Positions 1 to 9,200 of a stretch of 64,000 nucleotides of DNA are shown one piece after another. A program made the translations under genes and the position numbers. The stretch is from CAYTCZ01 sp964436315. Its GTDB lineage: Bacteria; Actinomycetota; Thermoleophilia; Gaiellales; Gaiellaceae. The DNA is taken from assembly GCA_964436315.1 (NCBI GenBank), contig CAYTCZ010000001.1, positions 1 through 64,000 on the forward strand, given 5' to 3'. Every line of letters starts with the position of its first letter. Positions within the stretch are counted from its first letter, which is position 1. The notes beneath the pieces were generated by a model. It worked only from the letters and a program-made list of their open reading frames with translations. It was not told the origin of the DNA and made no database searches.

Positions 1-359
<359 letters not shown>

Positions 360-794
360 GAATTGGCTGGCGAGCCGCCGAAGCGACCCACCTATTTTTT
401 ATAGAGTCGGTTTCGCCGTCGGACCCGAAGGTCGTCGAGCTCACCGTCTATTGAGTATTTGATCCGTTGGTTCTTGTTGTTCGGCCTCGAACCGAAGTCC
501 GAGGACGTTTCTCGGCCTGGACCGAAGTCCAGACACGAACTCAAAGCGTTCACATCTCAAATCGAGGTGTGATGCCTTTTAGATTCCAACGGGCAGTTGT
601 TGTTTGTCGACGCGCTTCCGCTCTCGCGAGCTTCCGCTGCCTCAGTGACTCTGCAAGTCACGTCGGCATACGCCACGTCCTTCTGCCCATCCCGCCGAAC
701 TTCTTCTGCGGTTGAATCGAGACATCCTACCTCGACCGGATTCCTATTCACTTTTCAAAGATGCTCGAAGACCTCTGTCGTCGAGCGGCGGGCG
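360..794 (-). other. rRNA operon leader region with UUCG hairpins
   Basis: This 435-bp stretch lies between the 16S start and the nearest rRNA promoter and would be transcribed as pre-16S leader. On the minus strand two adjacent hairpins are visible: TGGAC-TTCG-GTCCA at 518-531, a classic UUCG tetraloop stem, and CCTCG...CGAGG at 485-504. I see no convincing protein-coding gene. A consensus boxA antitermination site could not be identified with confidence. Confidence 0.6.
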
Positions 795-823
795 ACACTA
801 ATGGGTCGTTGCTCCCGCGTCAA
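795..823 (-). promoter_or_regulatory. rRNA promoter P4 (proximal)
   Basis: Minus-strand TTGACG (818-823), 17-base spacer, TAGTGT (795-800). The DNA upstream of the -35 (about 824-850) is AT-rich, like an UP element. This is the copy closest to the 16S gene. From 1065 to 1275 nothing further is evident except a GC-rich hairpin at 1201-1214. Confidence 0.8.
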
Positions 824-877
824 GTGCTCTTGGAAAATTATTCTCCGAGGAGAAATTTTTCCGTCGAGCGGCGGGCG

Positions 878-906
878 ACACTAGAGCGTCGTTGGTCCCG
901 CGTCAA
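878..906 (-). promoter_or_regulatory. rRNA promoter P3
   Basis: Minus-strand TTGACG (901-906), 17-base spacer, TAGTGT (878-883), followed by the same GC-rich discriminator. A perfect TTCTCC-GA-GGAGAA hairpin lies just downstream (841-854). Confidence 0.8.
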
Positions 907-957
907 GCGCTCTGTGAAACGATCTTCGGAAAGATTCATTCGCTCGAGCGGCGGGCG

Positions 958-986
958 ACACTAAAGCGTCGTGAGTCCCGCGTCAA
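958..986 (-). promoter_or_regulatory. rRNA promoter P2
   Basis: Minus-strand TTGACG (981-986), 17-base spacer, TAGTGT (958-963), then the GC-rich discriminator CGCCCGCCGC typical of stringently controlled stable-RNA promoters. Second of four tandem copies. Confidence 0.8.
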
Positions 987-1035
987 GGCCCTGAAGAACG
1001 TTCTCGTTGGAGAAACATTCCCCGGAGCGGCGGTG

Positions 1036-1064
1036 AACCTATGGGGACAGCTCGGGGGCGTCAA
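1036..1064 (-). promoter_or_regulatory. rRNA promoter P1 (distal)
   Basis: On the minus strand TTGACG (1059-1064) is followed by a 17-base spacer and TAGGTT (1036-1041). It is the most distal and most divergent of four promoters arrayed at 78-83 bp intervals upstream of the 16S gene. A GC-rich discriminator follows the -10. Confidence 0.75.
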
Positions 1065-1275
1065 GCGGGTGTTCAATCTTTGCGTCCTGGAAGGATCTTG
1101 CCGGGAGCGACGCGGAACACTTCACGAGGCGATACAACAACTTATTATGCTTTAGTCGGGGCGAACTCGGATCGTGATTGAGCCTCGCGAGGTGATCGGG
1201 CGCCCCGAGGGGCGATCGGTCGGGCGAGTGGTGGGAGGTGCGGACAATAATAAGGGGTATGATGATGAGAGCGTT

Positions 1276-1848
1276 TCAATCGCGGCGCTCGATCGTCGCC
1301 GCGACGATCGGTTCCACCAACTGATCCACCAGACGCCAGAGCGCCTCGTCGGACGTTCGCGGCAGGCGGCCTGACCAGATCTCGATGCAGACACCGTGGG
1401 TCACAACGCTCGCCCGCCAGGCAAGCGCGTCCCGCTGCCGCTCGGTGAGCCGCGCGTACCGCTCCGACTTCCCCAGCGGACGCGAAAAGCTGGTGCGAAG
1501 AGCAGCCCAGTCGGGAGGGTTCGGGTGGGCGTGAAGGAAGAGGGCCTCGTAGAAGCGGGGAAAATCCGCCGTGAAGCGAGCGATCGCGAACGCTGCGCTC
1601 CGGATCGGGTCGCCCGGCGTCGCGACTCTCGAGTCGATCGCCGCCAGGAGACGCTCGATGATCGCCGCGACGACGGCGTCGCTCAGCGCCTGCATGTTCT
1701 CGAAGCACGAAGAGACAGGAGCAGTGGACGATCCCAGCTCCTTCGCCACGGATCGCGCGCTCAACGCGGCCAACCCTTCGATCCGCACGACCTGCAGCGC
1801 TGCTTCCAGGACCGTCTCCCGAGTGTATCGTGTCTTCGGCGGCATCAC
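1276..1848 (-). CDS. TetR/AcrR-family transcriptional regulator
   Basis: A 190-aa protein of normal TetR length. Residues about 8-55 (YTRETVLEAALQVVRIEGL, then ALSARSVAKELGSSTAPVSS) form the N-terminal helix-turn-helix characteristic of TetR repressors. The C-terminal helical half would bind an unidentified ligand and dimerise. There are two possible ATGs at residues 1 and 2. The gene is divergent from the gene at 1976, and the 127-bp space between them contains a palindrome (1881-1901) that probably serves as operator for both, so autorepression and control of the neighbour are likely. TetR membership is clear from the sequence; the ligand cannot be told. Confidence 0.9.
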   Translation of the reverse strand: MMPPKTRYTRETVLEAALQVVRIEGLAALSARSVAKELGSSTAPVSSCFENMQALSDAVVAAIIERLLAAIDSRVATPGDPIRSAAFAIARFTADFPRFYEALFLHAHPNPPDWAALRTSFSRPLGKSERYARLTERQRDALAWRASVVTHGVCIEIWSGRLPRTSDEALWRLVDQLVEPIVAATIERRD

Positions 1849-1880
1849 GCGACTCTACCATGGCGATGTGAAAATACCAG

Positions 1881-1901
1881 CCGTCATATGACGGGTGTCA
1901 T
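1881..1901. promoter_or_regulatory. Palindromic TetR operator candidate
   Basis: Two overlapping dyads lie in the tetR/1976 divergent region: a perfect 14-bp palindrome CCGTCATATGACGG (1881-1894) and ATGAC-GGGT-GTCAT (1888-1901). A further GTCAT half-site lies at 1939-1943. The position and symmetry suit a TetR dimer site. Confidence 0.6.
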
Positions 1902-1975
1902 TTTTTACTTGATCCCGCACCGTCGATAGATTACAGCTGTCATATTACGAAACAGCCAGACCACGGAGCCCCGCA

Positions 1976-2995
1976 ATGACCGCCGCCCCCAAGCAAGCAG
2001 ACGTCGCACTTCACGCCGCCCAGCTCGACGCCGTTCTCAACCTGCAACGCAAGGCAGCGATCGTCGCCGGCGGGGCGATCGATCACGTCGGACGCGTCGA
2101 AGTGGTCCCGATGGAGGACTTCGACATGGGGAAGACCATCTTCGGGGGGATGCAGGGGACGGTGCCGCGCACCGTGATGCGCGACAAGCTCGCCAAGGAG
2201 GTGATCTGGAACGACATGGCGGCGAAGGAGATCGAGTCGGCCTACGGCGAGATCATGGCCGAGAGACCTCGCGCCGACGTGAACCCGGACCTGATCGATT
2301 TCATGCATCGGGAGTGTGACTTCTCGATGGAGCATGCGGACGGCACGTTTCTCGAGCACCTGCTCTTCTGCCACGACTACGCGGCCCATCACTACCCGGA
2401 TCACTCCCCCAACGTCGCCCTGCTCCATTCGATCCTCGGCACGGCCACGAACGAGTTCGCGATGCCGCTCGAGAAGTTCTCTGCGCTCAGCGAGCGTCTG
2501 ACGAAGTTCGAGGCGCTTCAGATCGAAGCGTTCCCGTCGCTTCTGCGGCTCTTCTACGACCAGGGGCTTCTCACCGAGCTGACCGCCAACCTGCATCGGC
2601 TCGACGATCTGCAGGAGCTCCACTGCTACCGGGTGATGGACAACAAGCTGCTCGTCCTCAACGCCGAGGAGCTGTGGCACCAGCTCAACTACCACCTGAT
2701 GCACTTCGTCGACTTCATGCCGTCGGCGAACTGGTGGATGCGCCGCAACGACCCACTGCTTCTGATGTTCCGCGAGCTCTCGACCTTCCTCGACAAGGCG
2801 GGACAGCGCCGCGCCCGTGTCGACGTCGCGTTTCCGAGCGTCCCCAAACCGGCGGTCGGCGAGCAACCGACGATCGTCGGTCGGCTCTCGGGCCTTCTTC
2901 CCTCCTCCCTCACTCTGAAGTTGGCTCGCAAGACCATCCGGGAGTACTCCCAGCAGATCGGCCACAACCTCGACTACAAGCTGGTCTGGAGCTAA
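1976..2995 (+). CDS. Conserved-looking hypothetical protein (339 aa) controlled by TetR
   Basis: I do not recognise the family. The protein is soluble, with no signal peptide or membrane helix. It is mostly helical and unusually rich in His, Glu and Asp around residues 120-145 (FLEHLLFCHDYAAHHYPDH), with another His cluster near residues 230-245 (HQLNYHLMHFVDF). That spacing could suit a metal or haem site, but this is speculation. The ATG at 1976 has GGAG seven bases upstream. It is divergent from the TetR gene and shares its palindromic operator region, so it is probably the repressor's main target. It is not obviously part of the defence operons that follow. Confidence 0.8.
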   Translation: MTAAPKQADVALHAAQLDAVLNLQRKAAIVAGGAIDHVGRVEVVPMEDFDMGKTIFGGMQGTVPRTVMRDKLAKEVIWNDMAAKEIESAYGEIMAERPRADVNPDLIDFMHRECDFSMEHADGTFLEHLLFCHDYAAHHYPDHSPNVALLHSILGTATNEFAMPLEKFSALSERLTKFEALQIEAFPSLLRLFYDQGLLTELTANLHRLDDLQELHCYRVMDNKLLVLNAEELWHQLNYHLMHFVDFMPSANWWMRRNDPLLLMFRELSTFLDKAGQRRARVDVAFPSVPKPAVGEQPTIVGRLSGLLPSSLTLKLARKTIREYSQQIGHNLDYKLVWS

Positions 2996-3139
2996 GCCCG
3001 TCCCGAAACTGCTCCCTTCGCCGCTCTCGCTGGATTCACTTCATCTTCCGCGCCTTCGAGCCTCGACGATGCTTCCAGCATCGCCTGCGTTCGAAGAACG
3101 CGAAATCCAAAGCAAATCCAACGGCTCGGCTCGGTCCGC

Positions 3140-3162
3140 AGTTCCGGGACGAACTCTTTTTT
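3140..3162 (+). terminator. Weak rho-independent terminator candidate
   Basis: A short stem AGTTC-CGGGAC-GAACT is followed by C and six T residues, 145 bp downstream of the 1976-2995 gene. The stem is only 5 bp, so this is tentative. Confidence 0.3.
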
Positions 3163-3250
3163 CTTTCAAAGCTCCTCACCCGTCGACACCCCCAACGACC
3201 GGGTTCCGGGACGGCTCTGGAGCTAACGGCGGTCCTTGTACCAGTGACTC

Positions 3251-3271
3251 CTCGGCACGAATCGTGCCGAG
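3251..3271. other. Perfect inverted repeat in intergenic region
   Basis: CTCGGCACGA / TCGTGCCGAG around a single central A. It lies between the TetR-regulated gene and the promoter of the 3376 operon. There is no T-tract on either strand, so it could be an operator or a hairpin in a leader. The remainder of 2996-3375 shows no gene; an 11-base word TCTGGAGCTAA from the end of the upstream gene recurs near 3215. Confidence 0.4.
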
Positions 3272-3316
3272 TCCTCGAGTAATGATGTCGATACCAAAGG
3301 GTTTCGTAGCTCGCGC

Positions 3317-3346
3317 TTGTATGGTCGGGCCCACGCGCCCTATTCT
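3317..3346 (+). promoter_or_regulatory. Candidate promoter of the five-gene helicase/nuclease operon
   Basis: TTGTAT (3317-3322), an 18-base spacer, and TATTCT (3341-3346), 29 bases before the first ATG of the operon. The ATG is preceded by GAGGGA. It is the only good -35/-10 pair I see in the intergenic region. Confidence 0.4.
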
Positions 3347-3375
3347 GCGCACGCACCAATCAGTACGAGGGAAGC

Positions 3376-6264
3376 ATGGAGACCTTCGACAGCGCGGGAG
3401 CCGCCGTCGATTTCGCGGTTCGTGACATTCGCACCGAACTGGGAGATCCCACAGCCGCCGTCGCGGTGCTGGCCCCCAACCATCTCAACAACTGGTTCGC
3501 CCGAAAGGGTGTAGCGGCTCTCGGCCCCCAGATACGCATCTTCTATCACACGCCGAGTACGCTCGTTTCCGAGCTTGCCGCTCGCGAGCTGGCGAAAGTC
3601 GGCCTGCGTCCGGAGACTAGCCGCAGGCGGGCCGCGCTCGTGACCGCCGCGGTCCGCGCCCTCGCTGCCGAAGGGAAGCTCGATCCGTACACGACGACGC
3701 TCCAGACGGCTGGCTGGAGAACCATCCTGAGCGCCACGGTGCATCGCCTCGAGGCCGAAGGGCTCAACTCCGAAGAGCTGGTCGGTCTGGGGGACGGCGA
3801 CGCCGCGAAGCGGATCGAGATTCTTCGCAACGTCCTGCGTTGGCTGGAACGAGCTCGCGAAGAACACGGCCTGGCCGGACCGGAACGCGTGGCGCAAGCC
3901 GCGCTGCACGGGATCGCCGATCCTCAGGCTCCCTGCAATGCCCTTCGCGGCGTCGTGATGCTGGGAGACCAGGACCTCGATCGGGCAACCTTCCGACCGC
4001 TCAAGGCCTGGGTGGAGTCACGACGCCTCGTACGGGTGGAGATCCCGCCGATCGACAACGTGAGGATCGGGGAGATCCCCTCCCTTCGAGCGCTTCGCCG
4101 TCCCGACCTCACGGTTTCGGTCGGCAGTGACGCGACAGAACTGTCGAAGGCTCAAGCAGCGCTGTTCGGGGCTTCACAGACGCCTCTCGAACGCGACGGC
4201 TCGCTCCTGCTGCTGCGAACGCCGGACGAGGTGCGTGAGAACGAAGAGGTCGTGCGGCTGGTCCAGTCAGAGGTTCAGGGAGGGACGCCGCTCGACCGCA
4301 TCGCGATCGTGCTGCCCGATGCGAGCGGGCGAGAGCCCCTCGCGACGGCGCTCGCGAAGGCATCGATCCCGGCCGTCTGGTTCGTGACCCGCCCGCTCAG
4401 CGAGAGCGCAGCGGCGAAGTTCCTGCTGCTCGCGTTGGGGATGGTCGACGGAAAGCACGGCTGCGAGTCGTGGCACGACCTCTTGCGTCAGCGACGCCTT
4501 CGAACGAACGCCAACGTCGGCTCGCTACCGATCTCCAGGGGCCGATGGCGCCGCTACCTGGCCGAATGTGGCGCGTTCGTCGGAGCCGGGAACATCGCGC
4601 GGGCGCTCCGGACGAAGTCGTCGGAGTACGAAGACGTCCTCGACCGAGAAGGCTCGATTTCCCTCGCACGAACCCTCGAGGTCCTGTCGGCGGACATCGC
4701 TCGCCTCGCGGGCGGCGGAACGTTGGCGGAGCAGGCGCGGAGGTGGCGGGACTTTCTCCGTTCGTGGTGGCGCTACTCTCCCGATCTCGCGCAGGTCCTC
4801 GGGGTATTGGGATCGCTGGAATCGGCCGGTTCCGGCATCGAGATGAGCTTCGACGTGGCGGTCGAGGAGCTGCAGACCGCGCTCGAGTCGACCCAGCTTC
4901 AGGAAGGGGAGCTCAACAGTCCCGCGGTCCGCGTGCTCCCGCCCATGGCGTGCGCGGGCGCCGACTTCGACGTGGTCCTGATGACGGGAGTCGTCCAGGG
5001 ACGACTTCCGGTTCGTCCGACCCCCGAGCCGCTTCTGAACGAACAGGTCATTGAAGCAATCCGCGATCGCCATCCCGACGTCGTGCTGGAGCGTGACTCG
5101 GCGCTCATCGAAACCAGGCGTTTCGCCGCGGCGGTGTCATCGGCACGCGAGCGGCTGTACGTCTCCATTCCCGCGTACGAGGGACTCGCGGACCGACCGC
5201 GAACTCCCAGCGTCTTCGCCCTCGACCTCGCCTCGGCAATCAGCGGGGGACACGCGACCTATCGACAGCTCGACGAGCTTCGGGAGGCTCGGGGGTCGCT
5301 TGCGCAGCCGTGGAGTACCGACGCCGAGCGAGCGATCGGGGCCCGAGAGTGGGTGACATCTTCGCTGGCCGCTGGCTCGGACGAGATCATCGCCCAGCTC
5401 ACGAGCCATCGTTTCGCCCGCGGGCTCTTGGAGTTGCACCTCGGGCTCGCGAATGGAGCCGGCGTCGGCCCCATCACGATCGCTCCGACACGATTCCGGC
5501 TCGAGGCCCTCGACGGCGCACCCCTTTCGGCGCGTGACCTCGCCGACCTGCTGAAGAGTCCCGGCTCCTACCTCTACCGAAGAGTTTTGGCCGCGTATCG
5601 TCCACGACGGCTCCGAGACAGCTTCACTCCGCTGGCGGGCTGGTGGATCGACCAGACGCTGGCCGAAGCGGTGTCAGCGATCCTCGAGGACGGTTCGTCT
5701 CCCTGGGCAGAAGCCCTGGGTAAGAACTGGTCGGAGAGAGTGTCGGCGGCTACCGATCTGAACGGATTTCACGACGAATACGCGGAGCTCGTGGTCCGTC
5801 TGGGGAGACGCCAGACGGAGCGAATGCGGATCCTGCTCGGCGACGAGTTTGGAGAACTGAAGCCGCTAAAGGGCGAAGCTCGTCTGGTTCCCCAGTCCCA
5901 GTGGACGGTGCAGCTAGAGCCGGTGCGAATTGCCGAGACCGAAGTCGTCCGGCTGCTGAGCGCGGCCAAGCGCATGAGCAGTACGCAAGGCGCGGTCGAG
6001 ATGATGGCGCTTCGGTCGCACGGTGAAGACGTCTCGACGTGTCGCGCGCTCGATCCGCGAGGCAAGGACAAGGCGATCGCCCTGTCGCGATACGAAGGAA
6101 AGATCGTGGCGGCGCTCGGTCCGCTCGCTTCCTTATTGGAACGCGGGGCGTGGCCCTGGGGTGGCGAACCAACGCCGTGGATGCTTGCGCACGATGCTCG
6201 GGGAAGTCTCGACGAAACGGAACTGACCCGCCTCACCACCCTCGGGGGGAACGATGGATATTGA
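3376..6264 (+). CDS. AddB/RecC-like helicase-family protein without recognisable nuclease motif
   Basis: A 962-aa protein of the AddB type (the inactivated-helicase partner of AddA). The best signature is near residues 525-545 (FDVVLMTGVVQGRLP), matching the AddB block in which a degenerate helicase region meets the C-terminal part, followed by a stretch with E-R and SSARERLYV around residues 570-600. No clear ATP-binding loop is visible. I see neither the C-terminal D-x-K nuclease motif nor the iron-sulfur cysteines of classical AddB, and the protein is shorter than usual AddB (about 1150 aa). It overlaps the next gene by 11 bp, so the two are translationally coupled and probably form a heterodimer. 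The operon context points to a defence role rather than housekeeping RecBCD, but that is inference. Confidence 0.75.
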   Translation: METFDSAGAAVDFAVRDIRTELGDPTAAVAVLAPNHLNNWFARKGVAALGPQIRIFYHTPSTLVSELAARELAKVGLRPETSRRRAALVTAAVRALAAEGKLDPYTTTLQTAGWRTILSATVHRLEAEGLNSEELVGLGDGDAAKRIEILRNVLRWLERAREEHGLAGPERVAQAALHGIADPQAPCNALRGVVMLGDQDLDRATFRPLKAWVESRRLVRVEIPPIDNVRIGEIPSLRALRRPDLTVSVGSDATELSKAQAALFGASQTPLERDGSLLLLRTPDEVRENEEVVRLVQSEVQGGTPLDRIAIVLPDASGREPLATALAKASIPAVWFVTRPLSESAAAKFLLLALGMVDGKHGCESWHDLLRQRRLRTNANVGSLPISRGRWRRYLAECGAFVGAGNIARALRTKSSEYEDVLDREGSISLARTLEVLSADIARLAGGGTLAEQARRWRDFLRSWWRYSPDLAQVLGVLGSLESAGSGIEMSFDVAVEELQTALESTQLQEGELNSPAVRVLPPMACAGADFDVVLMTGVVQGRLPVRPTPEPLLNEQVIEAIRDRHPDVVLERDSALIETRRFAAAVSSARERLYVSIPAYEGLADRPRTPSVFALDLASAISGGHATYRQLDELREARGSLAQPWSTDAERAIGAREWVTSSLAAGSDEIIAQLTSHRFARGLLELHLGLANGAGVGPITIAPTRFRLEALDGAPLSARDLADLLKSPGSYLYRRVLAAYRPRRLRDSFTPLAGWWIDQTLAEAVSAILEDGSSPWAEALGKNWSERVSAATDLNGFHDEYAELVVRLGRRQTERMRILLGDEFGELKPLKGEARLVPQSQWTVQLEPVRIAETEVVRLLSAAKRMSSTQGAVEMMALRSHGEDVSTCRALDPRGKDKAIALSRYEGKIVAALGPLASLLERGAWPWGGEPTPWMLAHDARGSLDETELTRLTTLGGNDGY

Positions 6265-9200
6265 ACTCGCTGATGCCGAAGCTCGGAGGCGCGCGACATC
6301 CGCGCTGAATGCATCGCTCGCACTCACGGCCGGTGCAGGGTCGGGGAAGACGACTGTGCTGGTGGATCGTGTGTTGCACGCCCTGCGCGACGGGATCGAG
6401 CCGGAGCGGATCGTCGCGATCACGTTCACCGAAAAAGCGGCCGGCGAGCTCGAGCTGCGCCTGCGAGCTGCTCTCGAAGACGGATCGGCAGCCGATCGAG
6501 CCGAGGAGATGTTCCGACGCGTCGGACAGGTTCACACGTCCACGATTCACAGCTTCTGTCAGGATCTCCTCGTGCGGGAAGCGCTGGAAGCTGCGTGGAA
6601 TCCCGGGGCGGAGATCGTCGATTCCGTGTTCCGTACCGACGCGGGGCAATCGGCTTACGATACCTGGTGGGCGCAATTCGAGGAGGAAGATCCGGAACTT
6701 TCGCTCTTCGTTCGGGAGACGGTCCCCGACCACTCCTTGAGGCGACTTGCTCAGCTCTGTCTGGACTACCGCGATCTGGAACCTGTCACCGTTGGTGATG
6801 CTTCCTTCGACTGGTCCTCGATGCGGGCAGAGCTCGCCGAGGCCACCGCGCAGATCGAGGAGGCGCTCCAGGAGTGCACGGTGCCCGACGAGGACAACCT
6901 CGTGGCCAAGAACGCGAAGCTCCTCGCGGTCCTGCGGCACGCGAAAACCCTCGAGGACCGCGAAGCGGTCGAGTTCGTCCTCGCCTGCGACGAGTGCGGC
7001 TACTCGAAGAACGCGGGACGGCAAGGCGATTGGGGAGGCAAAGAGAACAAGCTCGCGTTCCAACGGGCCGTGGGGCTGGTGGAAACCTGGCAGCAGCGCG
7101 TTCGGACACGGCTTCACGCGAAGATCGTGACCCACCTCTACCGCCACTTCGTCCCCAGTACGATCGCGTCGAAGACGAAGTCGGGGCAGTACGACTTCCA
7201 AGATCTTCTGTTTGAGGCCGCACGCCTGCTCGCCAAGAATTCCGCGGCACGACGACGTCTGGCGAGTCGATTCGACATGATCTGCGTCGACGAGGTCCAA
7301 GACACCGATCCTATCCAGGCGGAGGTGGCGATGCTCCTCAGCCGAGATCCGAACGACGAGGGCGCGTGGGACGGCAGCCCTCCCCGACCGGGTGCACTGT
7401 TCGCCGTGGGCGACCCGAAGCAGTCGATCTATCGCTTCCGTCGAGCGGACGTAGCGACGTGGCGGGCGCTGCGCTCGCTGGTTGCGGGCGAGGGAGAGCA
7501 ACTTTCGTTGACCACGAACTTTCGCTCCGTCCCGGGGATCGTCTCTTGGGTGAATCACGCGTTTCGCGACTTGCCCGACTTCGAGCCCCAGGTCGCCCAC
7601 CGCGCGGAGGCCTCGTGCCACCCGGTCGTCCTCGTCGAGTGCGGGGGACTGGACCCTGACGAGGCACTGCTTCGCTACCTGCATCGACTTCGCGACTCGG
7701 GAACGCAGATCGTGGACCGCAGCACGGGCGAGCTCCGCGACCTTCGCTGGAAAGACGTGATGGTGCTGCTACCGGCGTGGACGAAGGCGTCGGACTTGCA
7801 GTCCCTGCTGTCGAGCGCCGGGATCGACTCGGTGGTCGAAGGGGGAACGACCTTCTTCGCCCGCGACGAGGCCCGCTTGCTCCTCGCCGCGATGCGGTCC
7901 ATCGAAGAGCCGGCGGACTCGGAAGCGACGGTGTTCGTGCTGCGAGGATTGTTCGGATTCGACAATCAGGCGCTCTACGACTTCGTCTCCGCCGGGGGCT
8001 CGTGGCGGTACACGGTACGGGATCAGCCTGCCGGCCGCATCGGCGAGGCGCTTGAGATCTTGCGGGGGCTCCACTCGCGTCGGGAGCGGCAGAGCTGGGT
8101 CTCCGTCCTCGACCAACTGCTCGACGGGTGTTGGGCTTCCGTGGTCTGGCTCGGTATGACGGACGGACGCACGCGGCTCGCGAACGTCGCCAAGTTCTAC
8201 TCTCTGGTTCGCGAGGCCGAGCGCGCCGCCCCGACACCCGGTGCGGTCGTCAGAACGCTCGAGGAGCTGGCGAAGGAAAACCAGGAGAGGGAGATTCGGA
8301 CCGTCGATTTCGACTCCGATGCAGTGCGGATCACGACCTACTTCAGCGCCAAGGGCCGCGAAGCACCGGTCGTGCTGCTAGCGCATTCTAATCGCAACGT
8401 GAGCATCCACGACTACGGCGCGGCGGCGGCGATCCAGCGGGAGACTCGCTCCGTCGCCTTGCGTGTGCCGGGGCTCGACCCTCCCGACTGGGGCCTCCAC
8501 GAAGAGCGCGAGAAGGCCGAGTTCTCGGAGGAGCAGCGACGGTTCATGTACGTCGCCGCGACTCGTGCGCGAGACCAGCTCGTGGTGATTCGTAATGGGT
8601 CCAGAGACAAGCTCCTCGATCTCGACATCGCGACGGCCCTTCCGGTCGACGCTCCGCACGGCGAACGGGTCGCCGTTGGCGAGGCGCACGTGAAGGTCTT
8701 TCATGCCGACCAACTGGACGAAGCGGCGACCGAGACCCGCACCTTCCCGGGATTTCCGACGCTAGACGACGCTCTCGCCGCGGGTTCTACGACCGTGCAC
8801 TCGACCGTCGAATCGCGTGAAGCGCAGATGCGCGAGGCCGTAACGGCCGCGAAGCGCGACTCCGTGACGTGGCGCTCGGTGGGGCAGCTCGTCAAGAAGT
8901 CGGGCCGGGCCCGGAAGTACGAGGACGGCGTCGGTCCCGAGGGGGGCCAGGTGGTGCACCTCACGATGGCCCACTTGAACCTGCACGAGGAAGCCGAAGC
9001 GCTGAAGCCGCAGCTCCCGGCGCTCGTCGACTCTTTCGCAGCGCAGGAAGGCGTCGACGACGCGACGCGTGAGAAGTGCCTGGCGATCGTCACCAACATG
9101 CTGGAGCACCCCGTGTTGGAACGCGTGCGGCGTGCCCCCGAGTACTGGGTCGAGACGCCGTTCAGCTATCCGGCGAAAGGAATGATCGTCTCGGGGATCA

